Assembly: GCA_913777515.1 (NCBI GenBank)
Contig: CAJYSL010000443.1
Location: forward strand, 1-35,398
From: an uncultured Mucilaginibacter sp.
GTDB lineage: Bacteria; Bacteroidota; Bacteroidia; Sphingobacteriales; Sphingobacteriaceae
Reading direction: 5' to 3'
Length of the DNA stretch: 35,398 bases
A program made the position numbers and the translations under genes. The notes under the pieces are model-generated. The model was not told the origin of the DNA. It saw only the letters and a list, made by a program, of their open reading frames with translations, and did no database searches. Shown one piece after another: positions 9,757 through 18,194 of the stretch. Within the stretch, counting starts at the first letter, position 1; the number at the start of each line of letters is the position of its first letter.

Positions 9757-10366
9757 GCTTTTAGTATACATTGCTGATGATCATGCCATCGTGGTTGATG
9801 GTTTGATGGAAATACTTAAAAGCGCTGCCGGCATCCGGGTGTTGGGTACTGCCGCCAACGGCGAAGAACTATTACGCCTGATGAGCAACCGCCGTGCCGA
9901 CCTGGTAATTATGGACATCAATATGCCGAAAATGAATGGCATACAGTGCACCGAACGTATTAAAAAAGATTACCCGGCAACCAAGGTAATCATCCTTACC
10001 ATGTATCCTGAACGGTCGTACATTAGCCAGTTAATCAAAGCAGGTGCCGACGGATGTTTGCTCAAAAGCCGGGGCAGCCTTGATTTGATAGAAGCTATTG
10101 AACGCATTAAAACCAGCCGGTCGTATTTTGACCGCATTCAGGACTTTGCCGAGAAAGAAGAGCATCCTGCCGTAAACCTTAGCGACCGCGAAATAGAAAT
10201 TATACGACTGATGGTGTTGGGCCTAACCAGCGCAGACATTGCCGAACGCTTATTTTTATCAGAACATACCGTTAAAACGCACAAAAAAAATATTTACCGA
10301 AAAATAAAAATAAACAGCGCTGCCGAGCTTACCACTTTTGCCATGAACAATCAATTGCTCAACTAA
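9749..10366 (+). CDS. NarL/FixJ-family response regulator with LuxR-type HTH
   Basis: Receiver domain YIADDHAIVVDGL...LVIMDINMPKMNG...VIILTMY; HTH LSDREIEIIRLMVLGLTSADIAERLFLSEHTVKTHKKNIYRKI. Confidence 0.95.
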   Translation: MNELLVYIADDHAIVVDGLMEILKSAAGIRVLGTAANGEELLRLMSNRRADLVIMDINMPKMNGIQCTERIKKDYPATKVIILTMYPERSYISQLIKAGADGCLLKSRGSLDLIEAIERIKTSRSYFDRIQDFAEKEEHPAVNLSDREIEIIRLMVLGLTSADIAERLFLSEHTVKTHKKNIYRKIKINSAAELTTFAMNNQLLN

Positions 10367-10430
10367 GCAATCGGTTGCTCATGCTAATAAATTGCTGATT
10401 TTCAGGATTGGTAACTGCCATTAGTGATGC

Positions 10431-11099
10431 CTACCTATACTTTTTAAGCAATTCCGTAAAATTGTCGGTAGCATGCGGCTCGCCAATGGCCCTGAATTTC
10501 CACGAGCCATCCTTGCGGTACAGTTCGGCAAAGGTCATGGAGCACATGCCGTTAAAGGTGGCATCGCCCGAAAGGCTGTACCTTGCAATCTCCTTACCCC
10601 GTGCATCCACCGCGCGGATAAACGCGTTATCAACCATGCCGAAATGCTGATTATTGTGCCGCCCCTGGTAAATGCTCACCAAAAACAAAATACGCTGGTA
10701 CTGCTGCCCCAATGAGTTTAGCTTTACGATGATTTGCTCATCATCACCATCGCCTGCACCGGTACGGTTATCGCCCGTGAGCCAAATATGGCCCGACGGG
10801 TGCTGCATGGAATTGAAAAAGATGATGTCGCCGCCGTACAAATTTATCTCGCGCCCGTTGGGGGCCTGTGCCTTGCGGCCCAGGTTGGCCACCTTGCCGT
10901 TAGCATCCAGCAAAAAGGCAATGGCATCCAGGTCGTATTCTTCTTCTTGGCCGCCGCCAAAAAGCTTGCCTAAAAAGCCGGTGTTTTTTTGCCGTACGTC
11001 CCAGCCCAGGCCCAAGGTAACCGTGCTGAGGTCATACTCTTCGCCCTGGTCGTTTTTACGCAGGTCGATGGTTTGACCTTTAATTAAGTTGATTGCCAT
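10431..11099 (-). CDS. TerD-family protein
   Basis: MAINLIKGQTIDLRK...TVTLGLGWDV...EEYDLDAIAFLLDANGKV...SMQHPSGHIWLTGDNRTGAGDGDDEQIIVKL: TerD fold with Asp-rich metal-binding motifs. Confidence 0.93.
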   Translation of the reverse strand: MAINLIKGQTIDLRKNDQGEEYDLSTVTLGLGWDVRQKNTGFLGKLFGGGQEEEYDLDAIAFLLDANGKVANLGRKAQAPNGREINLYGGDIIFFNSMQHPSGHIWLTGDNRTGAGDGDDEQIIVKLNSLGQQYQRILFLVSIYQGRHNNQHFGMVDNAFIRAVDARGKEIARYSLSGDATFNGMCSMTFAELYRKDGSWKFRAIGEPHATDNFTELLKKYR

Positions 11100-11108
11100 A
11101 CGGTGCGG

Positions 11109-11684
11109 TTATTTAATGATTTGACCTTTAAAATATTTAGCTAAAAAGAAGGCCAGGTCTTCGCGGTAACCAATGCCCGAAGCTTCAAACTTCCAGCTGC
11201 CGTCGCGCTTGTAGAGCCTGCCAAACTCAATGCCGGTTTCGATCGAAAAATCTTCGCCCAGCTCGTATTTGGCAATTTCGCTGCCGTTAGAGTCGTCAAC
11301 AATGCGGATGTAGGAGTCGCGCACCTGACCGTAATTTTGCTTGCGCACCAGGGCGTCATGGATAGTTACGACAAATAAAATCTCGTTCACCCGCGGGTCA
11401 ACCAGCGACAAGTCAACGGTGATAATCTCGTCATCTCCGTGGGCGCTGTTGCCGCCGGTAGGGTCATCGCCCGAGTGGTGCAGGGCGCTGTCGGGGGAGT
11501 CGGTATTGCCATAAAAAATAAAAAACTCTTCGGCCGGGATAAGCCGGTTCTGGTCAATCATGATGGCCGAGGCATCCAGGTCAAAATCGTAACCCGTGCC
11601 CTCGTTAGGATTCCATCCCAAACCCACACTTATTTTTTGCAGACCAATATTGATACGCTGGCCCTTTTGCAGATTAATTGCCAT
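11109..11684 (-). CDS. TerD-family protein (tandem paralogue)
   Basis: MAINLQKGQRINIGLQKISVGLGWNPNEGTGYDFDLDASAIMIDQN...HHSGDDPTGGNSAHGDDEIITVDL: canonical TerD motifs. Confidence 0.95.
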   Translation of the reverse strand: MAINLQKGQRINIGLQKISVGLGWNPNEGTGYDFDLDASAIMIDQNRLIPAEEFFIFYGNTDSPDSALHHSGDDPTGGNSAHGDDEIITVDLSLVDPRVNEILFVVTIHDALVRKQNYGQVRDSYIRIVDDSNGSEIAKYELGEDFSIETGIEFGRLYKRDGSWKFEASGIGYREDLAFFLAKYFKGQIIK

Positions 11685-11801
11685 AGACGGTGACGTTATA
11701 AAGTTTATGATACCGACTTATAAATGTTGTTTGATAAGCCGATATAGAAATACAACTTTGGTAAAAGGTTGTTTATAAATGGGGGTAAAGTAAAAGATGT
11801 T

Positions 11802-14672
11802 TTAACTTGCCATTCCGCTTATAAACGTATCTACAAAACTTAAAATTTTGGTTAATATCCGGTCGCCAATTTCTTTAGATTTCAGGATGCTTGGCCGGCC
11901 TTCTTTTCTTAGGTCCAAAATATCATTACGCAACGGTTCGCGTTCGGCAAACAGGTAGTTTTCTATCAGTTTTTCGGTTTTCTCTTCGGATAAGTTTTCG
12001 TCGTTTACTAATACTTTCAAGGCTTTATCCTGCTCTGCATTCCAGAATTTTTCAAACTCTTCCTGGATGTCTTCGGTATCTTCAATGTGAGGCAGGCTTT
12101 CTTTGATAAATTTTTCAATCAGTTCCCGTTTGCTTCTTAGCGATACTTCGTTATTTAAAAGATTAAAAACTTCTTGCTCAATATTTGCTTTCTCCTTTGT
12201 GTTTTGCTTTGCCTTAATGAGTAATTGCATAATGTAGGACACATTGATGGTGTCTCTCCTGATAAGCTCAAGCTCAAAATCAATATCGTTCAGGATAGAA
12301 GTTTTCTCGTTAGAGCCACCCGTAGACAGTTTGTCTTTTAAGTCGAGGTATTTACTGGTATAGGCTTCAAAAGATTGCTGTTCTATAGCTAAGTTACTCC
12401 AGGCGAACTCCGTATAATGGCTCATTTTTTTGTGTAAGCGCATCATCTCCCTAAAAGCTAATATAAATTCGAGTTTTTCCTCTTCGCTATATAAGTCATC
12501 TACATTGTTAAAGTGAGGTACAATGTCTAACAATTTATCAACCGCGTCGTTAAACTTGTCTACGTATACATGGTAAGGCTCCACGATGATGTCATCCACA
12601 ACGTCTTTGGCTTCCTTGTTACTAAAAAGCGCAATAGCTTCGTCCGTTTTGTCTTTTAAATTACGGAAGCATACAATATTGCCCTGCGTTTTATTTTTGT
12701 CTAAAATACGATTGGTACGGCTAAAAGCCTGTATTAATCCATGATACTGAAGATTTTTATCAACGTACAATGTATTTAGATATTTACTATCAAACCCGGT
12801 TAAAAACATGTTGGCTACCAGCAAAATGTCTGCCTCGTTGTTTTTGGATTTTTTGGCTACGGCGTTATAGTATGTATAAAAACCTTCGGAGTCTCTTACG
12901 TTTTCGGACATGCCATACATGGCGTTAAAATCGGCCACGTATCGTTCCAGCAGTTCGCGCCGGTGCGGGATGTAGCTGTTGCCGTAGGCAACGCTTGGCT
13001 CGGCCGCAATGTTATACTGCTGCATAATACTGCTTTCTAACTCATCCTCGTTGGCGGCGTAACTAAATATGGTGGTAACCTTTAAATTGTGCTCGCCATT
13101 AAGTTTTTTACGGTTAAACAATTCATAGTACTGAATAACCGCGTTAATGTCCTGTACGCACATCATGGCACAAAAACTACGGCTTTGCGTTTTTGAGTTG
13201 TGATGTTGAATAATGTAATCAACAATAGCCTCTTTGCGCTTCGGCGATTCGTAAACTTCGGCCTCGTTAATTTCTACAACTTTAAGATCGATGATATGCT
13301 CTTTTTGTTTAAATGTTTTGATGTATTCTACCGAAAACTTCAGCACGTTTTCATCCCCGATGGCATCGGTTATCACATATTTATGCAGGCAGTCTCCAAA
13401 TAAACTTTTGGTCGTCTTTTCACCATTTGAATTTTTTTCTAAAATAGGGGTGCCGGTGAAACCAAACAGCTGAATATTAGTAAAATAACCCACGATGTTT
13501 GCATGTGTATCGCCAAACTGCGAACGATGGCATTCATCAAAAATGAAAACCATGCGCAGGTCGGTTATGGCTTTCATTTTAAGCTGATTTCTTGCCGATA
13601 TGGCATTATTCAGCTTTTGAATAGTGGTGACAATAATCAGTACGTTAGGGTCCCTGAATTTGGCAATCAAATCGTCGGTGTTGGTAGCCGAGCTCACTGA
13701 GCCTTTGCTGAATTTTTCGTACTCCTGGTTAGTTTGGTAGTCCAGGTCTTTGCGGTCTACCACGAACACTACTTTTTTGATAGCTGGAATTTTTGATAAT
13801 ATCTGGCTGGCCTTAAAACTGGTCAAGGTTTTACCACTGCCCGTAGTGTGCCATATGTAACCGTTTTTTTTGATGTCGTACCCATTCAGCACTTCGTTGG
13901 CTGTCACTTTTTTGATGATGCTTTCTACCGCGTAATACTGGTAGGGGCGCATTACCATTAGTTTTTTATCGGTTTCGTTAAGTACAATGTACTTGCAAAT
14001 CATTTTGCTTACATGGCAAGGCTCCAAAAAGCTATCGGTAAAGCCGTTTAATATGTTATTGAGTGGTTTGTTGTTTTCGTCGGTCCAATGAAAAGTTTGC
14101 AGGAACTCTTGGGCATTGGTGCCGAAATTGCTGAAGTATTTGGTGTTTACACCGTTACTGATAATAAACAACTGCACAAAGTGAAAAAGCCCTTTACCGG
14201 CGCCAAAGCTGTGTTTTTTGTAACGGTTTATCTGATTAAAGGCTTCTTTAATTTCAAGGCTTACCCGTTTTAACTCAATCTGTACCAGAGGCAAGCCGTT
14301 TATTAAAAGGCTAACGTCGTAACGGTTGTCGTACTTGCCTTCCTGGCTAATCTGGTGGGTAACCTGATATTCGTTCTGACACCAGTGCTCCACATTTAAA
14401 AACTCGAAATACAGGTTATCGCCGTTATCGCGCAAAATGTGCTGACGTTCGCGCAGGGTTTTAGCCTTTTCAAAAACCGAGCCTTTGGTGAGAATATTCA
14501 TCACCTTATCAAACTCCGCATCGCTCAGCACTATGTTGTTATGCTTTTCGAGCTGAGTTTTCAGATTAGATATTAACGATTTTTCGTTAGGGATGACAAC
14601 GTATTTATAACCGAGTTTTTGTAGTTGGGCAATCAGCTTTTCCTCAAGTACCTGTTCAGATTGTTTGCTCAA
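11802..14672 (-). CDS. hsdR: Type I restriction endonuclease subunit R
   Basis: 956 aa; PLVQIELKR nuclease motif, IWHTTGSGKTLTSFKA Walker A, FIFDECHRSQFG (DEAD-like), FTGTP, LLVANMFLTGFDSKYLNTLYVDK, LIQAFSRTNR helicase motifs. Confidence 0.97.
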   Translation of the reverse strand: MSKQSEQVLEEKLIAQLQKLGYKYVVIPNEKSLISNLKTQLEKHNNIVLSDAEFDKVMNILTKGSVFEKAKTLRERQHILRDNGDNLYFEFLNVEHWCQNEYQVTHQISQEGKYDNRYDVSLLINGLPLVQIELKRVSLEIKEAFNQINRYKKHSFGAGKGLFHFVQLFIISNGVNTKYFSNFGTNAQEFLQTFHWTDENNKPLNNILNGFTDSFLEPCHVSKMICKYIVLNETDKKLMVMRPYQYYAVESIIKKVTANEVLNGYDIKKNGYIWHTTGSGKTLTSFKASQILSKIPAIKKVVFVVDRKDLDYQTNQEYEKFSKGSVSSATNTDDLIAKFRDPNVLIIVTTIQKLNNAISARNQLKMKAITDLRMVFIFDECHRSQFGDTHANIVGYFTNIQLFGFTGTPILEKNSNGEKTTKSLFGDCLHKYVITDAIGDENVLKFSVEYIKTFKQKEHIIDLKVVEINEAEVYESPKRKEAIVDYIIQHHNSKTQSRSFCAMMCVQDINAVIQYYELFNRKKLNGEHNLKVTTIFSYAANEDELESSIMQQYNIAAEPSVAYGNSYIPHRRELLERYVADFNAMYGMSENVRDSEGFYTYYNAVAKKSKNNEADILLVANMFLTGFDSKYLNTLYVDKNLQYHGLIQAFSRTNRILDKNKTQGNIVCFRNLKDKTDEAIALFSNKEAKDVVDDIIVEPYHVYVDKFNDAVDKLLDIVPHFNNVDDLYSEEEKLEFILAFREMMRLHKKMSHYTEFAWSNLAIEQQSFEAYTSKYLDLKDKLSTGGSNEKTSILNDIDFELELIRRDTINVSYIMQLLIKAKQNTKEKANIEQEVFNLLNNEVSLRSKRELIEKFIKESLPHIEDTEDIQEEFEKFWNAEQDKALKVLVNDENLSEEKTEKLIENYLFAEREPLRNDILDLRKEGRPSILKSKEIGDRILTKILSFVDTFISGMAS

Positions 14673-14765
14673 AATAATGACGATTTAGGAGATAGGTATT
14701 TTCGTAATAAACAAATTTAATAAATATTGGATTACTTAACCCTATCTCCTTGAGGGTATTTTACA

Positions 14766-15692
14766 TTACCTCAGCGCTTTAAACATTTGCTCAATCGCCT
14801 TTTTTTTCTGCTCCATATTGGGGTGTACATACAGATTCAAAGTGGTGCTGATGTTGGAGTGGCCCAAAAGCACGCTAACGGTTTTGTAATCGCATTTACT
14901 TTCGATGCAACGGGTGGCAAAGCTATGCCTTAACCCATGAAACTTAAGCTCAGGCATTTTTAAATCTTTCATCAGGTTTTTATAATAGCTCCGATAGGTG
15001 CGTGGTTCGGTAGGTTTGGCATCGTTGGTTAGTACAAAGAAAGATGGGTTGACTATTTTTTTAAAGGGCTTTAAGATTCGCAGCAAATCCTTGCTCAGCG
15101 GAATTTCGCGGATGGAGTTTTTGGTTTTAGGTGTATCTAACAGCAGTTCCGTCCGGCGCTGACCGTCTTCAATGACGTAAATGCGTTGTATGGTACGGCG
15201 CACGTGTATTACGCCCCGGTCGGTATCTACATCTTCCCAAGTAAGGGCGCAAATTTCGCCGATGCGCATGCCGGCGCTCAGGCAAATATATACACCTAAA
15301 TTACGGAAGGTAAAATGCTCCTGAATGTAATTCATCACCTTTTTTTGGTCGGCGCGGCTCAGCACTTCCATGCTTTGACACTCGCGTACGGTCGGGAACT
15401 GGATGTCGAAAGGCGTGTAGCTAAATATCTTTTTTTTGGCGCCAAACTTTAAAATCATTTTAAGCACAATCAAAATGTCTTTAATAGTTTTTTGGCTCAG
15501 GCCCGACTCCAGTTTTTGCAGTACAAAGGTTTGTACATCGGCTTCTTCAATTTCGTGCTTGTGGCCAAAGGCCGGCAATAAATGATTTTCGGTGAGCAGG
15601 AGGTAGGCCGCATAGCTGGATTTTTTGACGTACTGCTTTTTGTCGGCTTTCCATAAGTCGGTAACATCGCTCAATAGTTTTTGGGGGTTCAT
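14766..15692 (-). CDS. Tyrosine recombinase/phage-integrase family; probable hsdS invertase
   Basis: Catalytic motifs LSAGMRIGEICALTWEDVD (Arg I), LKFHGLRHSFATRCIE (HxxR), VLLGHSNISTTLNLYVHPN (H...Y nucleophile). Located between hsdR and the inverted hsdS pair. Confidence 0.95.
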   Translation of the reverse strand: MNPQKLLSDVTDLWKADKKQYVKKSSYAAYLLLTENHLLPAFGHKHEIEEADVQTFVLQKLESGLSQKTIKDILIVLKMILKFGAKKKIFSYTPFDIQFPTVRECQSMEVLSRADQKKVMNYIQEHFTFRNLGVYICLSAGMRIGEICALTWEDVDTDRGVIHVRRTIQRIYVIEDGQRRTELLLDTPKTKNSIREIPLSKDLLRILKPFKKIVNPSFFVLTNDAKPTEPRTYRSYYKNLMKDLKMPELKFHGLRHSFATRCIESKCDYKTVSVLLGHSNISTTLNLYVHPNMEQKKKAIEQMFKALR

Positions 15693-15777
15693 GGTTGAAT
15701 TATATTATGGTGAGCAGTAAAGGAAAGGATTCTGTAAAACTTTTGGGATGGAAAATCTGCAAGATGGATTTACCATT

Positions 15778-15842
15778 AGGTTCAAAATAGAGTACCGAAA
15801 CTTAGATTTCCGGGGTTTGAGGGGGAATGGGAGGAGCGGAAG
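15778..15842 (+). repeat. Left arm of 65-bp inverted repeat (5' end of silent hsdS')
   Basis: AGGTTCAAAATAGAGTACCGA (21 nt) and TTTCCGGGGTTTGAGGGGGAATGGGA (26 nt) blocks are identical to the reverse complement of 18061-18125; 59/65 identical by eye. Confidence 0.95.
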
Positions 15843-16922
15843 TTGGGAGAGATATGTAAATTAATTACCAAAGGAACTACACCTGATAAATTCGTTGAAA
15901 GAGGTGTCGCTTTTATAAGAATAGAGAGTTTTGACGGTGATAAGATTAACAGAAGCAAATGCCTTTTTATAGACGACGAAGTACATCAAGGTAAGTTAAA
16001 ACGTTCTGTTTTGATGCATGGTGACATTCTTTTTGCTATCGCTGGGGCAACTGTTGGAAAGGTAAATATTGTGACTGAGGATTTGCTACCGGCAAATACC
16101 AATCAAGCATTAGCAATCATTCGCGTCAACGACAATGAAGATTATGTTTTCATTTATCAAGTTCTCAAATCTGAAAAAATGAGATCTTACATCAAGGATA
16201 GCATAGCCATTGGCGCGCAGCCGAATATGAACTTGGCTCAAATGGGTAATTTCTGTTTTTCCCGACCTCATATTAATGAACAAAAAAAAATAGCCTCATT
16301 TTTGACTACTATTGATAAAAGGATTCAAACCCAAAACAAAATAATTAATCAATTAAAAGCATTAATTAACAGTTTGAGCCTTCAATCTTTTGGAGATGAA
16401 ACACAGGGACATACTTTTTTGCCCTTAAAATCTCTTTGTTCTATAAAGAAGGGCGAGCAAATAAATGGCTCTCAATTATCTGTGAGCGGATTATATTACG
16501 TAATGAACGGGGGAATCACTCCGTCTGGCTACCACTCGAAATTTAACACGACCGCAGGTACAATATCCATAAGTGAAGGGGGTAATTCTTGTGGTTATGT
16601 TCAATACAACGAAACTGATTTTTGGAGTGGAGGACATTGTTATACGCTACTCAATATTAATAGCGCTGTTGAAAAAAAATATTTATACTATTATTTAAAG
16701 GCCTACGAATCACAGATAATGACTCTCAGAATTGGTTCGGGACTACCGAATATTCAAAAATCTTCCTTAGAAAAATTTGAGGTAAAGATTCTCCAGTTGG
16801 ATAAACAAAAAAAGATTATTTCACTATTAGACAATTTCTCAAAAAAGGTTTCGCTGGAAATAGAAATAAATGAAAAAAATCATCAGTTGAAAAAAATTCT
16901 TTTAATGGCTCTACTTATATAA
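15780..16922 (+). pseudogene. hsdS': Silent, promoterless and start-less hsdS' specificity cassette (type I S subunit; two target recognition domains)
   Basis: Frame from 15780 reads VQNRVPKLRFPGFEGEWEERKLGEICKLITKGTTPDKF..., preceded directly by TAG (15777-15779), with no ATG upstream. ORF track 15843 begins at an internal TTG. Conserved S-subunit spacer NEQKKIASFLTTIDKRIQTQNKIINQLKAL. Likely a functional reservoir rather than a decayed gene. Confidence 0.88.
16326..16345 (+). repeat. Left arm of 20-bp central-spacer inverted repeat
   Basis: CAAACCCAAAACAAAATAAT; perfect reverse complement at 17576-17595. Confidence 0.93.
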
Positions 16923-16923
16923 G
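16914..16923. repeat. Palindrome CTTATATAAG forming the shared 3' end of both hsdS frames
   Basis: Perfect 10-bp palindrome; both convergent frames end ...CTT ATA TAA (Leu-Ile-stop) inside it. Confidence 0.9.
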
Positions 16924-18153
16924 CATGTACTTCAACAAGAAATTCTTTTGATTTTTAAGTTTTTGAAAAATTTTATCTTCTATTGAAACTTTTTCCATTA
17001 ACGTTGAAAGCAATTTAGCAACTTCCAATTGTTCTCTAATTGATGGCAACAAAATTTCAATATTAAAAAAATCGCTTACTCCGACATTCAATAATCCATG
17101 ATTTCTGGCACCCTCATGAGCTATTTTTTCCAGTTCATCATTTTGGACTTGCGATTCGAAGTAGTGCTCCATGAATTCTTGGCAGACATCATCTTTAAAG
17201 CGAAAGCAAATGTAAAGCGTAGAAACGACACCTTTCTCGTATCGTTTGAGCCGCTTTATCGCTCCCATTGAGTATCCAGCTGAATAACTTTTATTATAAG
17301 CGAAATCATTTTTCTCTAACAAGTAGTAGCCTAAAAGATTTTTACCAGCAACTGATTTGTTAAAGAATTCCAGTTGACTGACTAATCCAAGTTGAGCAGA
17401 TATTGTTAGAACATTTTGCTCATTCTCAGTATTCTTTTTTATAATTCTTACTGCAATATCTTTTAACTTGCAATTTTCCCATTCCGAAAAACTGGTTCCT
17501 TCTGAATCCGTTAGAGTAATTTTTTGCCTAAATATTGCATCCCTGAGATTTCGGATTAAGGATTGATAACGTGATATTATTTTGTTTTGGGTTTGGATGC
17601 GGTTATTTAAAAGCGATAAAAAATTAGCAATCTTTTTTTGCTCATCATACTTCGGAAAACTTATTGGTATAGAGTTGCAATTGTATTTGTTCATATATGG
17701 AACAGCAGTTTTAGTCGCAATCTTTTCCATATAATCCTTCCTAGTTCCTAAACTGTGAAGTAAAAACTTGTAATCGATATTTTTAGGGACAAAAGCATGT
17801 AATTGCTGATTTATAACCATTCTTGTACCCGCTATTCCAGCTAAGCCGAGTTCACCAACGCAAGAAATTATAATTGAATTTTCAGGAACAATTTTGGACC
17901 CAACCCTCTTCGCCTCCTCTTCTGAAATTGACAGGCCTTTCTTTGAATATAAAATTAATTGGTTATGCTCGATGTCGGGAGTTGTTATCCAAGGGATTTC
18001 TCCATCAAATACAGATGGCTTGTTTCTGCCGGGTACTATATAATCACACAGTTCACCTACCTTCCGCTCATCCCATTCCCCCTCAAACCCCGGAAACCTC
18101 AACCTCGGTACTCTATTTTGAACCTTACCCATAACATCATCTTTTTCTGCCAT
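16915..18153 (-). CDS. hsdS: Type I restriction-modification specificity subunit S (currently expressed copy)
   Basis: MAEKDDVMGKVQNRVPRLRFPGFEGEWDERKVGELCDYIVPGRNKPS...; spacers YDEQKKIANFLSLLNNRIQTQNKIISRYQSLIRNLRD and REQLEVAKLLSTLMEKVSIEDK typical of HsdS. Downstream of hsdM on the same strand. Confidence 0.96.
   Translation of the reverse strand: MAEKDDVMGKVQNRVPRLRFPGFEGEWDERKVGELCDYIVPGRNKPSVFDGEIPWITTPDIEHNQLILYSKKGLSISEEEAKRVGSKIVPENSIIISCVGELGLAGIAGTRMVINQQLHAFVPKNIDYKFLLHSLGTRKDYMEKIATKTAVPYMNKYNCNSIPISFPKYDEQKKIANFLSLLNNRIQTQNKIISRYQSLIRNLRDAIFRQKITLTDSEGTSFSEWENCKLKDIAVRIIKKNTENEQNVLTISAQLGLVSQLEFFNKSVAGKNLLGYYLLEKNDFAYNKSYSAGYSMGAIKRLKRYEKGVVSTLYICFRFKDDVCQEFMEHYFESQVQNDELEKIAHEGARNHGLLNVGVSDFFNIEILLPSIREQLEVAKLLSTLMEKVSIEDKIFQKLKNQKNFLLKYMLI
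17576..17595 (-). repeat. Right arm of 20-bp central-spacer inverted repeat
   Basis: + strand ATTATTTTGTTTTGGGTTTG, exact reverse complement of 16326-16345. Confidence 0.93.
18061..18125 (-). repeat. Right arm of 65-bp inverted repeat (5' end of active hsdS)
   Basis: Reverse complement aligns ungapped to 15778-15842; encodes VQNRVPRLRFPGFEGEWDERK versus VQNRVPKLRFPGFEGEWEERK. Confidence 0.95.
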
Positions 18154-18194
18154 AATCGATTTTTTAAATTTCGTTAGTAATTACATTGAGGGTT

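Noticed and set aside
11141-11359. 72-aa - strand ORF and several + strand ORFs over the TerD genes
   Set aside because: Alternative-frame shadows of strongly supported TerD genes with unnatural composition.
10431-11684. TerD pair as a full tellurite-resistance/Ter stress cluster
   Set aside because: No TerB, TerC, TerE or TerY-like genes in the window; only the two TerD-domain genes can be supported.
14766-15692. Recombinase as the integrase of a prophage or ICE
   Set aside because: No phage, conjugation or excisionase genes nearby, and it sits inside the R-M operon next to the inverted repeats; an invertase role is more economical.
15778-18125. Possible CRISPR or transposon interpretation of the repeats at hsdS
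   Set aside because: Only paired inverted repeats encoding conserved HsdS segments are present, with no spacer array; the recombinase is tyrosine-type and best explained as an hsdS invertase.
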